A DNA stretch of 64,000 nucleotides from Gallionella sp. (lineage in GTDB: Bacteria; Pseudomonadota; Gammaproteobacteria; Burkholderiales; Gallionellaceae): contig JAHFRA010000001.1 of NCBI GenBank assembly GCA_023259035.1, positions 62,001 through 126,000 on the forward strand, in the 5' to 3' direction. Below, in pieces: positions 32,713-42,658 of the stretch; position 1 is the stretch's first letter, and the number at the start of each line of letters is the position of its first letter. The position numbers and the translations under genes are program-made. The notes beneath the pieces were generated by a model, which worked only from the letters and a program-made list of their open reading frames with translations, was not told where the DNA came from and did no database searches.

Positions 32713-35700
32713 ATGTACCTTATGAAAGCCGACCCACCCAACAGGTTTTCCAGAACACTTCAGCGCAAATACATTTTCGCGCTGCTAGCTTGGAGTCTGC
32801 TGTTAGCCGTGTCGCTGGCGTGGAATGCTTATCAGGAGAAGCAAGCAACCCTGAACACGGCCATCGCTACAGCCCGCGCCAACATTAACAAGGATATCGG
32901 CTTTCGCAAATGGGTGGCCTCTCACGGGGGCGTCTACGTAACCCCATCAGAGAGCACCCCGCCTAACCCCTACCTCAAGGTACCCAACCGCGATGTGGTC
33001 ACCACCACCGGCGAGGCGCTTACCCTGATGAACCCGGCCTACGCTTTGCGCGAGATGCAGAACAACTTTGGTAATGAATATGGTAACCGAAGCCACATCA
33101 CCAGCCTGAAACCGCTCAACCCCAGCAATGCCGGTGATGCGTGGGAAACAGGTGCAATGAAGCGTTTCGAGCAAGGCGGCAAAGAGGTTGTGGAATTGCA
33201 GCAGATAGACGGACAGCCCTATGTGAGAATGATGCGGCCTTTCGTTGTAGAACCCGATTGCCTGAAGTGCCATGCGCAACAGGGCTATAAAGTGGGTGAC
33301 ATCCGCGGTGGCATCAGCACATCCGTGTCCTTGACGGCTTATCTGGCCGAGGAGCGGAAACGCAACACCGCACTGACGCTATCGCACGGCCTGATCTGGC
33401 TGATTGGCCTACTTGGGGGAATGGTTTCCTACCGTCACGAACGCTCTTTTGACGAGGAGCGCAATCAGATCGAGGCAACGTTGCTGAAAAGCGAGGCGCG
33501 CTTCCGCAATATGTTCGAGAACAACGCTTCTGTCATGTTGCTGATCGAACCGGAGTCCGGTGCCATTGTGGGCGCCAATGCCGCCGCCGCCCGATTCTAT
33601 GGCTACCCCATTGAACGTCTGCAAACAATGGCCATAGACCAGATCAATACCCTTTCGCCGGCAGAAGTCGCTGCCGAGCGGGATCGCGCCGTTCGCGCGG
33701 AACGCAATTTCTTCATCTTCTCCCACCGCCTTGCCAGCGGCGAAACCCGGTCGGTGGAAGTGCGTTCCACACCCATTAACATGGGCGAAAGTGTCCTGCT
33801 TTTTTCGATCATCAATGATATATCCGAGCGCAAGCAGGCAGAATTACAATTGTTGGAACGCGAACTGCAATACCGTACTTTGGCTGACTCCGGCCAAGCC
33901 TTGATCTGGACATCCGGCACTGACAAGCTGTGCGATTATTTTAACAAGGTCTGGCTGGAATTCACCGGGCGCAGCATGGAGCAGGAGATGGGCAACGGCT
34001 GGGCTGAAGGTGTCCACCCTGACGATTTTCAGCATTGCCTGGATGTGTATGTGTCGGCTTTTGACCGGCGCGAAAAATTCAGCATGGACTACCGGTTGCG
34101 CCACCGCGACGGGAAATACCGCTGGATACAGGACGATGGTTGCCCGCGCTATGACAGAAATGGTGAGTTCATCGGCTATATCGGTTACTGCCTTGACATC
34201 ACTGAGCGCAAGCAAGCCGAGCTAAAGGCAGCCGCCTTGATACATCGCTATCAAGTGTTGATGCAGAGCACGTCTGAGGGTATTCATATACTGGACGATC
34301 AAGGCAATATCATTGAAGTCAACGATGCGTTCTGCCGCCATTTGGGTTATACGGAGGCGGAAGCATTGCAGCTCAGTGTGTTTGACTTTGATGCCAAATT
34401 GACCGCCGATGAGTTGCGCGCAACCATCGAGAAAATGCTGACCGATCAAGCCGTATTTGAAACCGTGCACCGGCGTAAAGACGGCACATTAGTGGATGTC
34501 GAAATAACTGTATCCGGCGTTGAATTGGATGGGCAGAAATGCCTCTTTGCTTTAGGTCGCGACATCACCCAGAAGAAAGAGACCGCGCAAATAATCTGGA
34601 AACAGGCCAACTTCGACACGCTGACCGGCCTGCCCAACCGTCACATGTTCCATGACCGCCTGGAGCAGGAACTCAAGAAGAACCAGCGCACCAAACTCCC
34701 GCTCGCCCTGATGCTGATTGACCTCGACCACTTCAAGGAAGTCAACGATACGCTCGGGCACGACATGGGCGACGTCCTGCTGGTGGAGGCAGCTCGGCGC
34801 ATCAACGAATGCGTGCGCAATACTGATACTGTGGCGCGACTGGGCGGAGACGAGTTCGTCGTCATCCTGCCAGAGCTGGACGACGTCAGCAGTGCCGAGC
34901 GAATTGCCCAAGGCATCGTCCAGAAAATTTCTGCGCCTTACCAGTTGAAGAAAGAATCGGGCTACGTATCGGCCAGCATCGGCATCACTTTGTGCCCAAA
35001 CGATGCCGACACCATAGATGAACTGCTCAAGAACGCCGACCAGGCGATGTATGCCGCCAAAAATCGGGGGCGCAACTGCCACAATTTCTTTACCTCCGCC
35101 ATGCAGGAAAACGTCCAAACCCGGCAGCGATTGGTCAACGACTTGCGCGGTGCGTTGGCTGCCAACCAATTCATGGTCTATTTCCAGCCTATCGTGGAGT
35201 TGGAGACGGGCAACATCAACAAGGTGGAAGCGCTGATCCGCTGGAAACACCCCGAACGGGGCTTGGTCAGCCCGGCCGAATTCATCCCGCTGGCCGAGGA
35301 AACCGGGCTTATCTTCGAAATCGGTGACTGGGTATTCCATGAATCCATGCACTGGGTCAAGCGCTGGAGGGCGATGTACAACCCATTGCTCCAGATCAGC
35401 GTGAACAAGTCACCCTTGCAGTTCTACAAGGATGGTGACGAACATTCCGAATGGCTGGCTCACTTGCATAAACTTGACCTGCCCGGGCAATGTATCGCCA
35501 TCGAGATTACCGAGGGGTTGTTGCTGGATTTAAACACACCCATTGCCGAAGCACTACTCACACTCCGTAATTCTGACATTCAGGTCTCCATTGATGATTT
35601 CGGCACCGGCTATTCGTCGCTGTCCTATCTCAAGAAGTTCCATATTGATTACCTGAAAATCGACCAGTCATTCGTGCGTGATATGGCAACTGATCCAAGC

Positions 35701-35889
35701 GACCTGGCCTTATCCGAAGCGATCATTGTGATGGCGCACAAACTCGGTATAAAGGTGATCGCAGAGGGCGTGGAAACAGCGGAGCAGCGCGATCTGCTGG
35801 CGGCTGCCGGGTGCGATTATGCGCAAGGGTATCTGTATTCCAGACCGATACCGGCCGAGGAGTTCGAGGCGTTGCTGAAACAATGGTAA
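32713..35889 (+). CDS. Membrane DUF3365-PAS3-GGDEF-EAL cyclic-di-GMP protein with a CxxCH heme motif
   Basis: 1058 residues. A membrane segment at about 21-38 is followed by a periplasmic DUF3365/Tll0287-like sensor (residues about 45-215) with a heme-type CLKCH at about 184-188, then a second membrane segment near 222-240. Three PAS domains follow. A GGDEF domain with an intact RLGGDEFVVIL (about 711) and an EAL domain with KVEALIRW (about 836) and DDFGTGYSSLSYL complete it. Both catalytic signatures look usable, so it may make, break or switch c-di-GMP levels. The CxxCH implies covalent heme, fitting with the ccm operon 3 kb away. It is a single-gene unit, with no coupled regulator seen. 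Confidence 0.92.
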   Translation: MYLMKADPPNRFSRTLQRKYIFALLAWSLLLAVSLAWNAYQEKQATLNTAIATARANINKDIGFRKWVASHGGVYVTPSESTPPNPYLKVPNRDVVTTTGEALTLMNPAYALREMQNNFGNEYGNRSHITSLKPLNPSNAGDAWETGAMKRFEQGGKEVVELQQIDGQPYVRMMRPFVVEPDCLKCHAQQGYKVGDIRGGISTSVSLTAYLAEERKRNTALTLSHGLIWLIGLLGGMVSYRHERSFDEERNQIEATLLKSEARFRNMFENNASVMLLIEPESGAIVGANAAAARFYGYPIERLQTMAIDQINTLSPAEVAAERDRAVRAERNFFIFSHRLASGETRSVEVRSTPINMGESVLLFSIINDISERKQAELQLLERELQYRTLADSGQALIWTSGTDKLCDYFNKVWLEFTGRSMEQEMGNGWAEGVHPDDFQHCLDVYVSAFDRREKFSMDYRLRHRDGKYRWIQDDGCPRYDRNGEFIGYIGYCLDITERKQAELKAAALIHRYQVLMQSTSEGIHILDDQGNIIEVNDAFCRHLGYTEAEALQLSVFDFDAKLTADELRATIEKMLTDQAVFETVHRRKDGTLVDVEITVSGVELDGQKCLFALGRDITQKKETAQIIWKQANFDTLTGLPNRHMFHDRLEQELKKNQRTKLPLALMLIDLDHFKEVNDTLGHDMGDVLLVEAARRINECVRNTDTVARLGGDEFVVILPELDDVSSAERIAQGIVQKISAPYQLKKESGYVSASIGITLCPNDADTIDELLKNADQAMYAAKNRGRNCHNFFTSAMQENVQTRQRLVNDLRGALAANQFMVYFQPIVELETGNINKVEALIRWKHPERGLVSPAEFIPLAEETGLIFEIGDWVFHESMHWVKRWRAMYNPLLQISVNKSPLQFYKDGDEHSEWLAHLHKLDLPGQCIAIEITEGLLLDLNTPIAEALLTLRNSDIQVSIDDFGTGYSSLSYLKKFHIDYLKIDQSFVRDMATDPSDLALSEAIIVMAHKLGIKVIAEGVETAEQRDLLAAAGCDYAQGYLYSRPIPAEEFEALLKQW

Positions 35890-36013
35890 TCTGCGGATAC
35901 CCCAAGTTCGGCTTCAAGGGACCGCCCTCCGCGAGCGACTATAATCAGGCAGGCGGTCAGACGGCATGAAGGGCCGCTGTGCCAATGCCGCCATTCGAAA
36001 TCAGAGCCGGTTG

Positions 36014-36029
36014 TGTGACTTTTATCACA
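36014..36029 (+). promoter_or_regulatory. Perfect CRP/Vfr-type binding palindrome
   Basis: TGTGACTTTTATCACA matches the consensus TGTGA-N6-TCACA with no mismatch, 131 bases upstream of the lipoprotein start at 36160. The AT-rich stretch that follows (36042-36070) could hold the promoter. Regulation by a cAMP receptor protein, or an FNR-family relative, is inferred. Confidence 0.6.
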
Positions 36030-36159
36030 GACGGCAGGGTGAATTATTTTTACATTGTCATGCCATGTAATCGGAACGAGAAACCCGATGCATGAGAGAA
36101 GCTTGATTGCTGTTTCAGCATGATTCCATTAATAGCTGCCAATTTACAGGGGTGCTGCA

Positions 36160-36627
36160 ATGCGTAAAATTATTTTGATGCTGCTGCTAGCGGCAATCGC
36201 CGGTTGCGGTGAAAGGACATCTGGCAGCAAAACAGAAAGTGATGCCCACCCCGCACAGAATACCAGTTTGAACAGCCAGTTCGGTTCGGGGCCGCAAACC
36301 CCGGAAGAAAAGTTTGCCGAGGTGAAGCGAAAAGCAGAGTCTGGTAATGAAAAAGATCAATTGGGTCTCGCCCGAATGTATTACAACGGAGACGGCGTAA
36401 CCAAAGATGACGCAAAGGCGGCGGAGTGGTATCAAAAAGCCGCCGAGAAGGGAAATGCTTTTGCACAATACAACCTCGGCATGATGTATGACAAAGGTGA
36501 AGGCGTGCCCAAGGACGCAGCCAAGGCAGTGGAGTGGTGGCAGAAAGCCGCTACGCAGGGTAATGATGCCGCGCAAGAATCACTTAAGAACCTTCCCACA
36601 AATGGAAATCAAGGGAAAATCAAATGA
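36160..36627 (+). CDS. Sel1-repeat lipoprotein
   Basis: 155 residues with a lipobox signal (MRKIILMLLLAAIAGCGERT). Two clear Sel1-like repeats follow (GLARMYYNGDGVTKDDAKAA and YNLGMMYDKGEGVPKDAAKA with EWYQKAAEKG / EWWQKAATQG). Sel1 repeats mediate protein contacts, and small envelope versions have no fixed function. It overlaps the next lipoprotein by four bases and lies behind the CRP-type palindrome. The export system is encoded by lolCD nearby. Confidence 0.88.
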   Translation: MRKIILMLLLAAIAGCGERTSGSKTESDAHPAQNTSLNSQFGSGPQTPEEKFAEVKRKAESGNEKDQLGLARMYYNGDGVTKDDAKAAEWYQKAAEKGNAFAQYNLGMMYDKGEGVPKDAAKAVEWWQKAATQGNDAAQESLKNLPTNGNQGKIK

Positions 36628-36860
36628 AACTCAGTTCAAGATCGGTTGCGCTGGTGTTGATTTGTCTGTCATTGGCAGCTTGCAATAAACCTGTCGAAGA
36701 AAAGGCATTGGGCAATGAAGGCAACGGTAACGATGCGGAAAAGACCAATGAAACGCGTCGGAAATTGCCGGAGTGCGCGCAGCGCAACAAGGATGGTACA
36801 TACAAGTACGGACACGCTTGCTCAGCAGAGCAGTGGATCGAGTGGCAAAAAACTCAATGA
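36624..36860 (+). CDS. Small lipoprotein of unknown function
   Basis: 78 residues with the lipobox LICLSLAAC followed by a charged linker and a short Cys-containing C-terminus (LPECAQRNKDGTYKYGHACS). The two Cys could form a disulfide in the periplasm. It starts in an ATGA overlap with the Sel1 lipoprotein, so both are co-translated, and a terminator follows at 36953. I know no family for it. Confidence 0.75.
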   Translation: MKLSSRSVALVLICLSLAACNKPVEEKALGNEGNGNDAEKTNETRRKLPECAQRNKDGTYKYGHACSAEQWIEWQKTQ

Positions 36861-36952
36861 TTACCAAATATTCAGAGGACATCCTGAATTTTGTGTAAAC
36901 GGAATTTCTCTACTGCGGTGAAACGTGCCAAATCAACAAAAAGTAAAACAAC

Positions 36953-36983
36953 CGGGGGCAAATGCCCCCGTTGAATTTTTCTT
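36953..36983. terminator. Bidirectional rho-independent terminator
   Basis: CGGGGGCA (36953-36960) pairs with TGCCCCCG (36963-36970), followed by TTGAATTTTTCTT on the plus strand. On the minus strand an A/T-rich run also follows (TGTTTTACTTTTT). It would end the lipoprotein operon and the ccm-trpB2 operon, which converge here. Confidence 0.8.
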
Positions 36984-38334
36984 AACCAACCTTGGGAAGT
37001 CGGTCTAGCGCGGCTCTGATGGCCTCTTCCGGGTGGGCGAAATCTTCCAGCTTGCCGCTAAGGTAGCTGTCGTAAGCGCCCATATCGAAGTGTCCGTGGC
37101 CGGAGAGGTTGAAGAACAGCGTTTTCTTTTCGCCGCTTTCCTTGCAGCGCAACGCCTCGTCGATACAGGCGGCGATGGCGTGGTTGGATTCCGGCGCCGG
37201 GATGATGCCTTCGGCGCGGGCAAAGGTTACGCCGGCCTTGAAGGTGGCGAGCTGCGGCACCGCCACCGCCTCGATCAGTTTCTCGTGGTAGAGCTGCGAC
37301 ACCAGCGCCGAATCACCGTGATAGCGCAAACCGCCGGCATGAATGCCGGGCGGCATGAAATCATGGCCGAGGGTGTACATCAGCATCATCGGAGTGAGCT
37401 TGGCGGTATCGCCGAAATCATAGGCGTAGTGGCCGCGCGTCAAGGTCGGGCAGGAAGTCGGCTCAACCGCCACCATCCGCACGTTCTTGCCCGCCGCCTT
37501 GTCGGCAAAAAACGGAAAAGCCGCACCGCCAAAATTGGAACCTCCGCCGCAGGGCGCGAAGATCATGTCCGGATAATCGCCGACTTTCTCGAACTGTTTC
37601 TTGGCCTCAAGCCCGATTACGGTCTGGTGCAGCAGCACATGGTTCAGCACCGAGCCCAGTGCATAATTGGTGTCGGCACGCGTGGCGGCATCTTCTACCG
37701 CCTCGGAAATCGCCAGCCCGAGCGATCCCTGATTGTCCGGATCTTCTGCCAGCGCGGCGCGCCCTGAATTGGTTTCCATGCTCGGGCTGGCGAACACTTC
37801 CGCACCCCAGGTTTGCATCATCGAGCGGCGATAGGGTTTCTGGTTGTAGCTCACCTTCACCATGTATACCCGCACCTCCAACCCGAACATCTGCCCCGCC
37901 AGCGCCATCGAGCAGCCCCATTGTCCCGCGCCGGTCTCGGTGGCGATGCGTTTGATGCCTGCTTCCTTGTTGTAATAAGCTTGGGCGATGGCGGTGTTGG
38001 GCTTGTGCGAACCCGCCGGTGAAACGCCCTCATATTTGTAGTAAATTTTCGCCGGCGTGCCGAGCGCCGCTTCCAGCCGATGGGCGCGGTACATCGGCGA
38101 GGGTCGCCACAATTGGTAAATTTCGCGCACCTTCTCGGGAATTTCAATCCAGCGCTGGGCGGACATTTCCTGCTCGATCAGGCTCATCGGAAAAATGGCG
38201 GTGAGCGCATCCGGCCCGATTGGCTTGCCGTCCGGCCCCAACGGCGGTGCGGGCGGGTTGGGCATGTCGGCAACAACGTTGTACCAGTGCGTGGGGATAT
38301 CTGATTCGTCCAGTAGAATTTTAGTTTGGGTCAT
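36982..38334 (-). CDS. trpB: Tryptophan synthase beta chain-like protein (TrpB2 type)
   Basis: 450 residues, PLP-dependent. The PLP lysine is in [19 protein letters not shown] and the phosphate loop is [18 protein letters not shown]. The extended N-terminus with [20 protein letters not shown] and the length exceed classic TrpB (about 400 residues) and mark the TrpB2 group, which often works without TrpA and can form Trp from indole and serine. There is no trpA beside it; it follows ccmI by 36 bases and may be co-transcribed with the ccm genes. Confidence 0.93.
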   Translation of the reverse strand: MTQTKILLDESDIPTHWYNVVADMPNPPAPPLGPDGKPIGPDALTAIFPMSLIEQEMSAQRWIEIPEKVREIYQLWRPSPMYRAHRLEAALGTPAKIYYKYEGVSPAGSHKPNTAIAQAYYNKEAGIKRIATETGAGQWGCSMALAGQMFGLEVRVYMVKVSYNQKPYRRSMMQTWGAEVFASPSMETNSGRAALAEDPDNQGSLGLAISEAVEDAATRADTNYALGSVLNHVLLHQTVIGLEAKKQFEKVGDYPDMIFAPCGGGSNFGGAAFPFFADKAAGKNVRMVAVEPTSCPTLTRGHYAYDFGDTAKLTPMMLMYTLGHDFMPPGIHAGGLRYHGDSALVSQLYHEKLIEAVAVPQLATFKAGVTFARAEGIIPAPESNHAIAACIDEALRCKESGEKKTLFFNLSGHGHFDMGAYDSYLSGKLEDFAHPEEAIRAALDRLPKVG

Positions 38335-38370
38335 GGAATTCTCACGAGGTTAAGGTTTATCGGAGTTTAA

Positions 38371-39630
38371 TTATTGCACGACAGAATCGATCAGGATACT
38401 CAAGCCGTTGGTGCCGGGTTTGACAGCATCCGACGATCCTTGCAGGTCGCCAGGTTGCGCCACCGCATCGCCGGATTTTGACACGCGCGCAGTTACTACA
38501 ACCCTGTCAAAGCCGGACAGCTTCATTTGGGGCTGCAACGCCATGCTGTCATCAAGCGAAAATTGCAGCGGCAAATCTTTTACCTGCTTGCGCAACACTG
38601 CAATCGGCATCTTCTGGCCTTGTGCGGGCCGTGCGAAAATGAACAGGGTATCGGTCGGCGTGGCTTTGCCAGCCAATGCGGAACTTATTGAAACCTTGCC
38701 GGCAATCGCTGAAGCAGGGCCAATTGCCGGTTTTTTGGGCTCTTTATCGAGTGATAGTTGTGCCAGTTTCTCCTTGCCGCCCTTTTGTTTCGCGAGAAAC
38801 TCACGAGCTTGCTGAATACCTTGGCTGATATCTTGCGACATGGGATTGCCAGGCGGCAATAAATTGACCAGCTTTGTCCAGTGCGCGATCGCTGGAGCAT
38901 AATCGCCGCGCTCCATTGCGGCAGAGCCAGACAATGCCAGCGCAAGGGTGTTGTTGCCATCAAGTTCCAGCGCTTTATCGAGAAACTTGGCCGGCTCGCC
39001 CAGCAGCGATCGATTGTTGGTCATCGCATATGCATCGGCATAACTTGCCCATAGTTGCGCTTCGTTAGGCACCAGTTTGACCAGTTGCTGGAAAGCTCGC
39101 ACCGCATCGGGAAAACGCTGCATTTCATTGTATGACCGTGCCAACAACCACCAGCCATCCGGATTTTCCGGCTGTTGTTCCAGCTTCTTTTCCAGTTCTT
39201 GCAGCGCGGCTTCGGAACGTAATACGCCAAACCCATCTGCAGCCGCATTGCGTTCCTGCGGTTGCAACGCTTTGACGTTGCCAATCTTGGCATATAACAA
39301 CACGCTGGCAACCGGCAACAGCACCGCCAACAGCAGGGCCAAAATCTTGGCGGGATTGCGCGGAGCGCTGACAGGTGCTTCAGTCGTTTTGACTTCATCC
39401 AGCAGGCGCGCTTGCAACTCGCGTTTGCCTTGTTCGTAGGCATCCTGGGTCAACAGGCCGTTGCGCAGGTCGGCTTCGAGTTCGGTCGACTGGTCGCGCA
39501 GAATTTCCAGATTGGCGGCATCGCGCAACACGTCGTTATGATTGCCGGTATTGCGCCACAGGGGCAACACCACGAACGGCAGCGCTACCAGCAACAACGC
39601 CGCGCAAATTATCAGAAACAATAAATTCAT
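38371..39630 (-). CDS. ccmI: Cytochrome c biogenesis protein CcmI (CycH)
   Basis: 419 residues: two N-terminal membrane segments (LLFLIICAALLLVALPFVVL; ILALLLAVLLPVASVLLYA) with a cytoplasmic loop (LEILRDQSTELEADLRNGLL), then TPR repeats (WWLLARSYNEMQRFPDAVRA) and a C-terminal beta-like domain. CcmI binds the apocytochrome c C-terminus and delivers it to CcmFH. It overlaps ccmH by four bases and is the last ccm gene. Confidence 0.93.
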   Translation of the reverse strand: MNLLFLIICAALLLVALPFVVLPLWRNTGNHNDVLRDAANLEILRDQSTELEADLRNGLLTQDAYEQGKRELQARLLDEVKTTEAPVSAPRNPAKILALLLAVLLPVASVLLYAKIGNVKALQPQERNAAADGFGVLRSEAALQELEKKLEQQPENPDGWWLLARSYNEMQRFPDAVRAFQQLVKLVPNEAQLWASYADAYAMTNNRSLLGEPAKFLDKALELDGNNTLALALSGSAAMERGDYAPAIAHWTKLVNLLPPGNPMSQDISQGIQQAREFLAKQKGGKEKLAQLSLDKEPKKPAIGPASAIAGKVSISSALAGKATPTDTLFIFARPAQGQKMPIAVLRKQVKDLPLQFSLDDSMALQPQMKLSGFDRVVVTARVSKSGDAVAQPGDLQGSSDAVKPGTNGLSILIDSVVQ

Positions 39631-40115
39631 GCTTGGGGGGCTTTCGGTTTATTTTGCAATTCCGGAGATTCGTTCAACAAGGCTTCGGCGCGCTGTGCGT
39701 CTGCATCCGACAGTTTGGTTTCCACAATCTGGCTCTTGCGTTTGCGCAACTGGTAAATCAACACGCCGCCGCCCAGCAGCAGCAGCACGAACGGGCCAAA
39801 CCAGAGAACCAGCGTGTATCTTTTTACCGGCGGGTCATACAGCACGAAATCGCCGTAACGTGAAACCAGATAATCGATTATTTCCTGATCGTTCATGCCT
39901 TTTTTCATCTGCTCGCGCACTTCGCGGCGCAGGTCTTCGGCGAGGTCGGCATGCGAACTGGCCAGCGATTCATTCTGGCAAACCAGACAGCGCAGATTTT
40001 CCGCCAAACCGATCATGCGCTTTTCCAGCACCGGGTCGGCGGCCATATCTGTTGCTTGTCCGGCGTACGAAAGAGTCGGCAACAAACACACCAGCAATAG
40101 CAACAGGTATTTCAT
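39627..40115 (-). CDS. ccmH: Cytochrome c maturation protein CcmH
   Basis: 162 residues with a signal (MKYLLLLLVCLLPTLSYA), the redox motif LRCLVCQNESLASSHADLA, and a C-terminal membrane segment (TLVLWFGPFVLLLLGGGVLI). CcmH reduces apocytochrome c thiols before heme ligation by CcmF. It is of the short form, with CcmI as a separate gene. Overlaps of four bases join it to ccmG and ccmI. Confidence 0.95.
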   Translation of the reverse strand: MKYLLLLLVCLLPTLSYAGQATDMAADPVLEKRMIGLAENLRCLVCQNESLASSHADLAEDLRREVREQMKKGMNDQEIIDYLVSRYGDFVLYDPPVKRYTLVLWFGPFVLLLLGGGVLIYQLRKRKSQIVETKLSDADAQRAEALLNESPELQNKPKAPQA

Positions 40116-40639
40116 TTGGCTTGTAACTCCTTAACCAGCGGGAGGATTTTCTCGCTCAAGTTTTTCGGCGTCACCGGGCCAATCTGTTTGTACTGAATGA
40201 CGCCCTGTTTATCGATCACATAAGTTTCCGGCACGCCGTACACGCCGTAATCGATGCCCACGCGGCCCTCGGTGTCGGATACCACCAACGTATAAGGGTT
40301 GCCGCTCTCGCGCAACACCGCTTCTCCATCTTCCCGTTTGTCTTTGTAATCCATCCCATAAATAGGCACAATATTCTGGCGCGACAATCCCATCAACACC
40401 GGATGCTCGTCCTTGCAGGCCGTGCACCACGATGCCCACACGTTGAATAGCCACACTTTACCCTTCATGTCCTGCGTCGAAAACTGTTTGGCCGGCTCAT
40501 GCAACTGCGGCAACGTGAAAGCGGGAGCCGCTTTGCCGACCAGCGGCGACGGTACTTCGCGAGGATCCAATCCCAGCCCGACATACATGAAAGCCGCCAT
40601 GATCATGAAAACCACAAACGGAAGTATGAAACGCATCAT
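40112..40639 (-). CDS. ccmG: Thiol:disulfide interchange protein CcmG (DsbE)
   Basis: 175 residues: a membrane anchor (FILPFVVFMIMAAFMYVGLG) and a thioredoxin fold with WLFNVWASWCTACKDEHPVL. The active site is CTAC rather than the CPxC common in this family. It includes the conserved PLVGKAAPAFTLP and a cis-proline VYGVPETYVID. It supplies reductant to CcmH. Four-base overlaps with ccmF and ccmH. Confidence 0.94.
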   Translation of the reverse strand: MMRFILPFVVFMIMAAFMYVGLGLDPREVPSPLVGKAAPAFTLPQLHEPAKQFSTQDMKGKVWLFNVWASWCTACKDEHPVLMGLSRQNIVPIYGMDYKDKREDGEAVLRESGNPYTLVVSDTEGRVGIDYGVYGVPETYVIDKQGVIQYKQIGPVTPKNLSEKILPLVKELQAK

Positions 40640-42639
40640 GACGCTTTGCCCTCCAGTGTCATTGCATTGGTCGCGCCAATCTTATCGCTAACGTGTTTGG
40701 TGTTTTTTCTATGGATGCGATAACGCCGGTCGCTGATCGCCAGCACACCACCCAGCATCATCAACAGGCATCCTGCCCATATCCAGTCGACAAACGGTTT
40801 GATATAGACGCGCACCGCCCATGCCCCGTTGCCGTCCGGTATCGGTTCTCCCAGCGACACGTACAAATCGCCCAGCCATCCGGGGCTGATCGCCGCTTCG
40901 GTCATTGGCATGCCGGAGGAGTTGTATTGGCGTTTTTCCGGGAACAACTCGGTAACCAGTTTGCCATTCTTGCTGGCTGAAACGCGCCCTTGCCCGGCTA
41001 CATAATTGGGTCCTTGTGTATCCGTAACGCCGTTAAAGCGAAATTCATAACTACCTGCCTGCACCGTGTCGCCAACATTCATGCGCACATCGCGCTCGGT
41101 TTCGTAACCTTTTACCAGCGTCACACCGATGATGAATACCGCCACACCGAGATGCGCAAACTGCATTCCGTAATAGCTCAATGATTGGCCGCGTGCCCGT
41201 TTCATAAAATTGCCATGTCCGGCAAGCCGCTCGCGCAGGCTTAAGAGTACCGAGGCAACAATCCAGAACGCCAGCAACAAACCCAGCGCAATCATGGCTG
41301 TCCATTTGCCCATCGCCAGCGGCAACAGCAGCGCGAGCAGCGCCGCGCCGGCAAAAGCCCAGCTCACACGCCTGAACAGTTCCGGCGCGGAAAAGTTTTT
41401 CCAGCGCGCCAGCGGCCCCAACCCCATCAGCAACACCATCGGCGCCATTAACGGCACGAATACCGCATGAAAATACGGCGGGCCGACCGACAGCTTGCCT
41501 AAACCGAGCGCGTCCATGAACAACGGATAGAGGGTACCAATAAATACCGAGGCTGTTGCAACCGACAACAGCACGTTGTTCAACAGCAACAATGATTCAC
41601 GCGACAGCAGGTCGAATTTGCCGCCCAGGCCGATTTTCGGGGCGCGCCACGCAAACAGCAGCAGCGACGCGCCAATCACGATCACCAGAAAGGACAGGAT
41701 AAAAATGCCGCGTTTGGGGTCGGTGGCAAACGCATGCACCGAAGTCAGCACGCCGGAACGCACCAGAAACGTGCCCATCAGACTCAACGAAAATGCCGCG
41801 ATGGCCAACAGCACCGTCCAGCTTTTGAATGCGCCGCGCTTTTCGGTGACCGCCAGCGAATGGATCAGCGCGGTGCCGAGCAGCCACGGCATGAATGAGG
41901 CGTTCTCCACCGGATCCCAGAACCACCAGCCGCCCCAGCCCAATTCGTAATAGGCCCACCAGCTGCCCAGCGCGATACCGCCGGTCATGAATACCCACGC
42001 CACGGTCGTCCACGGGCGCGACCAGCGCGCCCAGGTGGCATCCATTCTTCCGCCCAGCAGCGCGGCGATGGCGAAGGCGAACGCCACCGAAAATCCCACA
42101 TAGCCCATATACAGCATCGGTGGATGGATCACCAATCCCGGGTCTTGCAGCAACGGATTCAGATCGGCCCCATCTGCAGCAGCGGGCAACAGGCGGTCGA
42201 ACGGATTCGAGGTGAACAGCATGAACAACAGAAACCCCACCGCAACCAACCCCATTACGCCCAGCACGCGCGCCACCATTTCTTCCGGCAGATGTTTGCT
42301 GAATACTGCGACGGCCAATGCCCACCCGCCCAGAAGGAACGCCCACAGCAACAGCGAGCCTTCGTGCCCGCCCCACACGGCGGCCACGCGATAGGCAACG
42401 GGGAGCTGTGAATTGGAGTGCTGCGCGACATACAGCACGGAAAAATCGTTGGCGACAAATGCGTAAGTCAGGCAGCCAAATGCGATGGCAAGAAACACGA
42501 ACTGTCCATGCACTAACGGGCGTGCGGTACCCATCAATATCGGATTATTCCGTGCCGCACCGATAATCGGCAAAATGCCCAGGCAAAATGCCAGAAACAA
42601 CGCAACGATCAAAGCGAAATGTCCAATCTCTGGAATCAT
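40636..42639 (-). CDS. ccmF: Heme lyase subunit CcmF
   Basis: About 667 residues from ATG 42639 (MIPEIGHFALIVALFLAFCL), with some 15 membrane segments and the tryptophan-rich WWD motif (GWGGWWFWDPVENASFMPWL). Conserved heme-handling stretches such as VAAVWGGHEGSLLLWAFLLG are present. It forms the System I heme ligase with CcmH and CcmI in the inner membrane. It lies 19 bases after ccmE. A longer start at 42705 is unlikely. Confidence 0.96.
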   Translation of the reverse strand: MIPEIGHFALIVALFLAFCLGILPIIGAARNNPILMGTARPLVHGQFVFLAIAFGCLTYAFVANDFSVLYVAQHSNSQLPVAYRVAAVWGGHEGSLLLWAFLLGGWALAVAVFSKHLPEEMVARVLGVMGLVAVGFLLFMLFTSNPFDRLLPAAADGADLNPLLQDPGLVIHPPMLYMGYVGFSVAFAFAIAALLGGRMDATWARWSRPWTTVAWVFMTGGIALGSWWAYYELGWGGWWFWDPVENASFMPWLLGTALIHSLAVTEKRGAFKSWTVLLAIAAFSLSLMGTFLVRSGVLTSVHAFATDPKRGIFILSFLVIVIGASLLLFAWRAPKIGLGGKFDLLSRESLLLLNNVLLSVATASVFIGTLYPLFMDALGLGKLSVGPPYFHAVFVPLMAPMVLLMGLGPLARWKNFSAPELFRRVSWAFAGAALLALLLPLAMGKWTAMIALGLLLAFWIVASVLLSLRERLAGHGNFMKRARGQSLSYYGMQFAHLGVAVFIIGVTLVKGYETERDVRMNVGDTVQAGSYEFRFNGVTDTQGPNYVAGQGRVSASKNGKLVTELFPEKRQYNSSGMPMTEAAISPGWLGDLYVSLGEPIPDGNGAWAVRVYIKPFVDWIWAGCLLMMLGGVLAISDRRYRIHRKNTKHVSDKIGATNAMTLEGKAS

Positions 42640-42658
42640 ACCAATACCTTCAAAAAAA

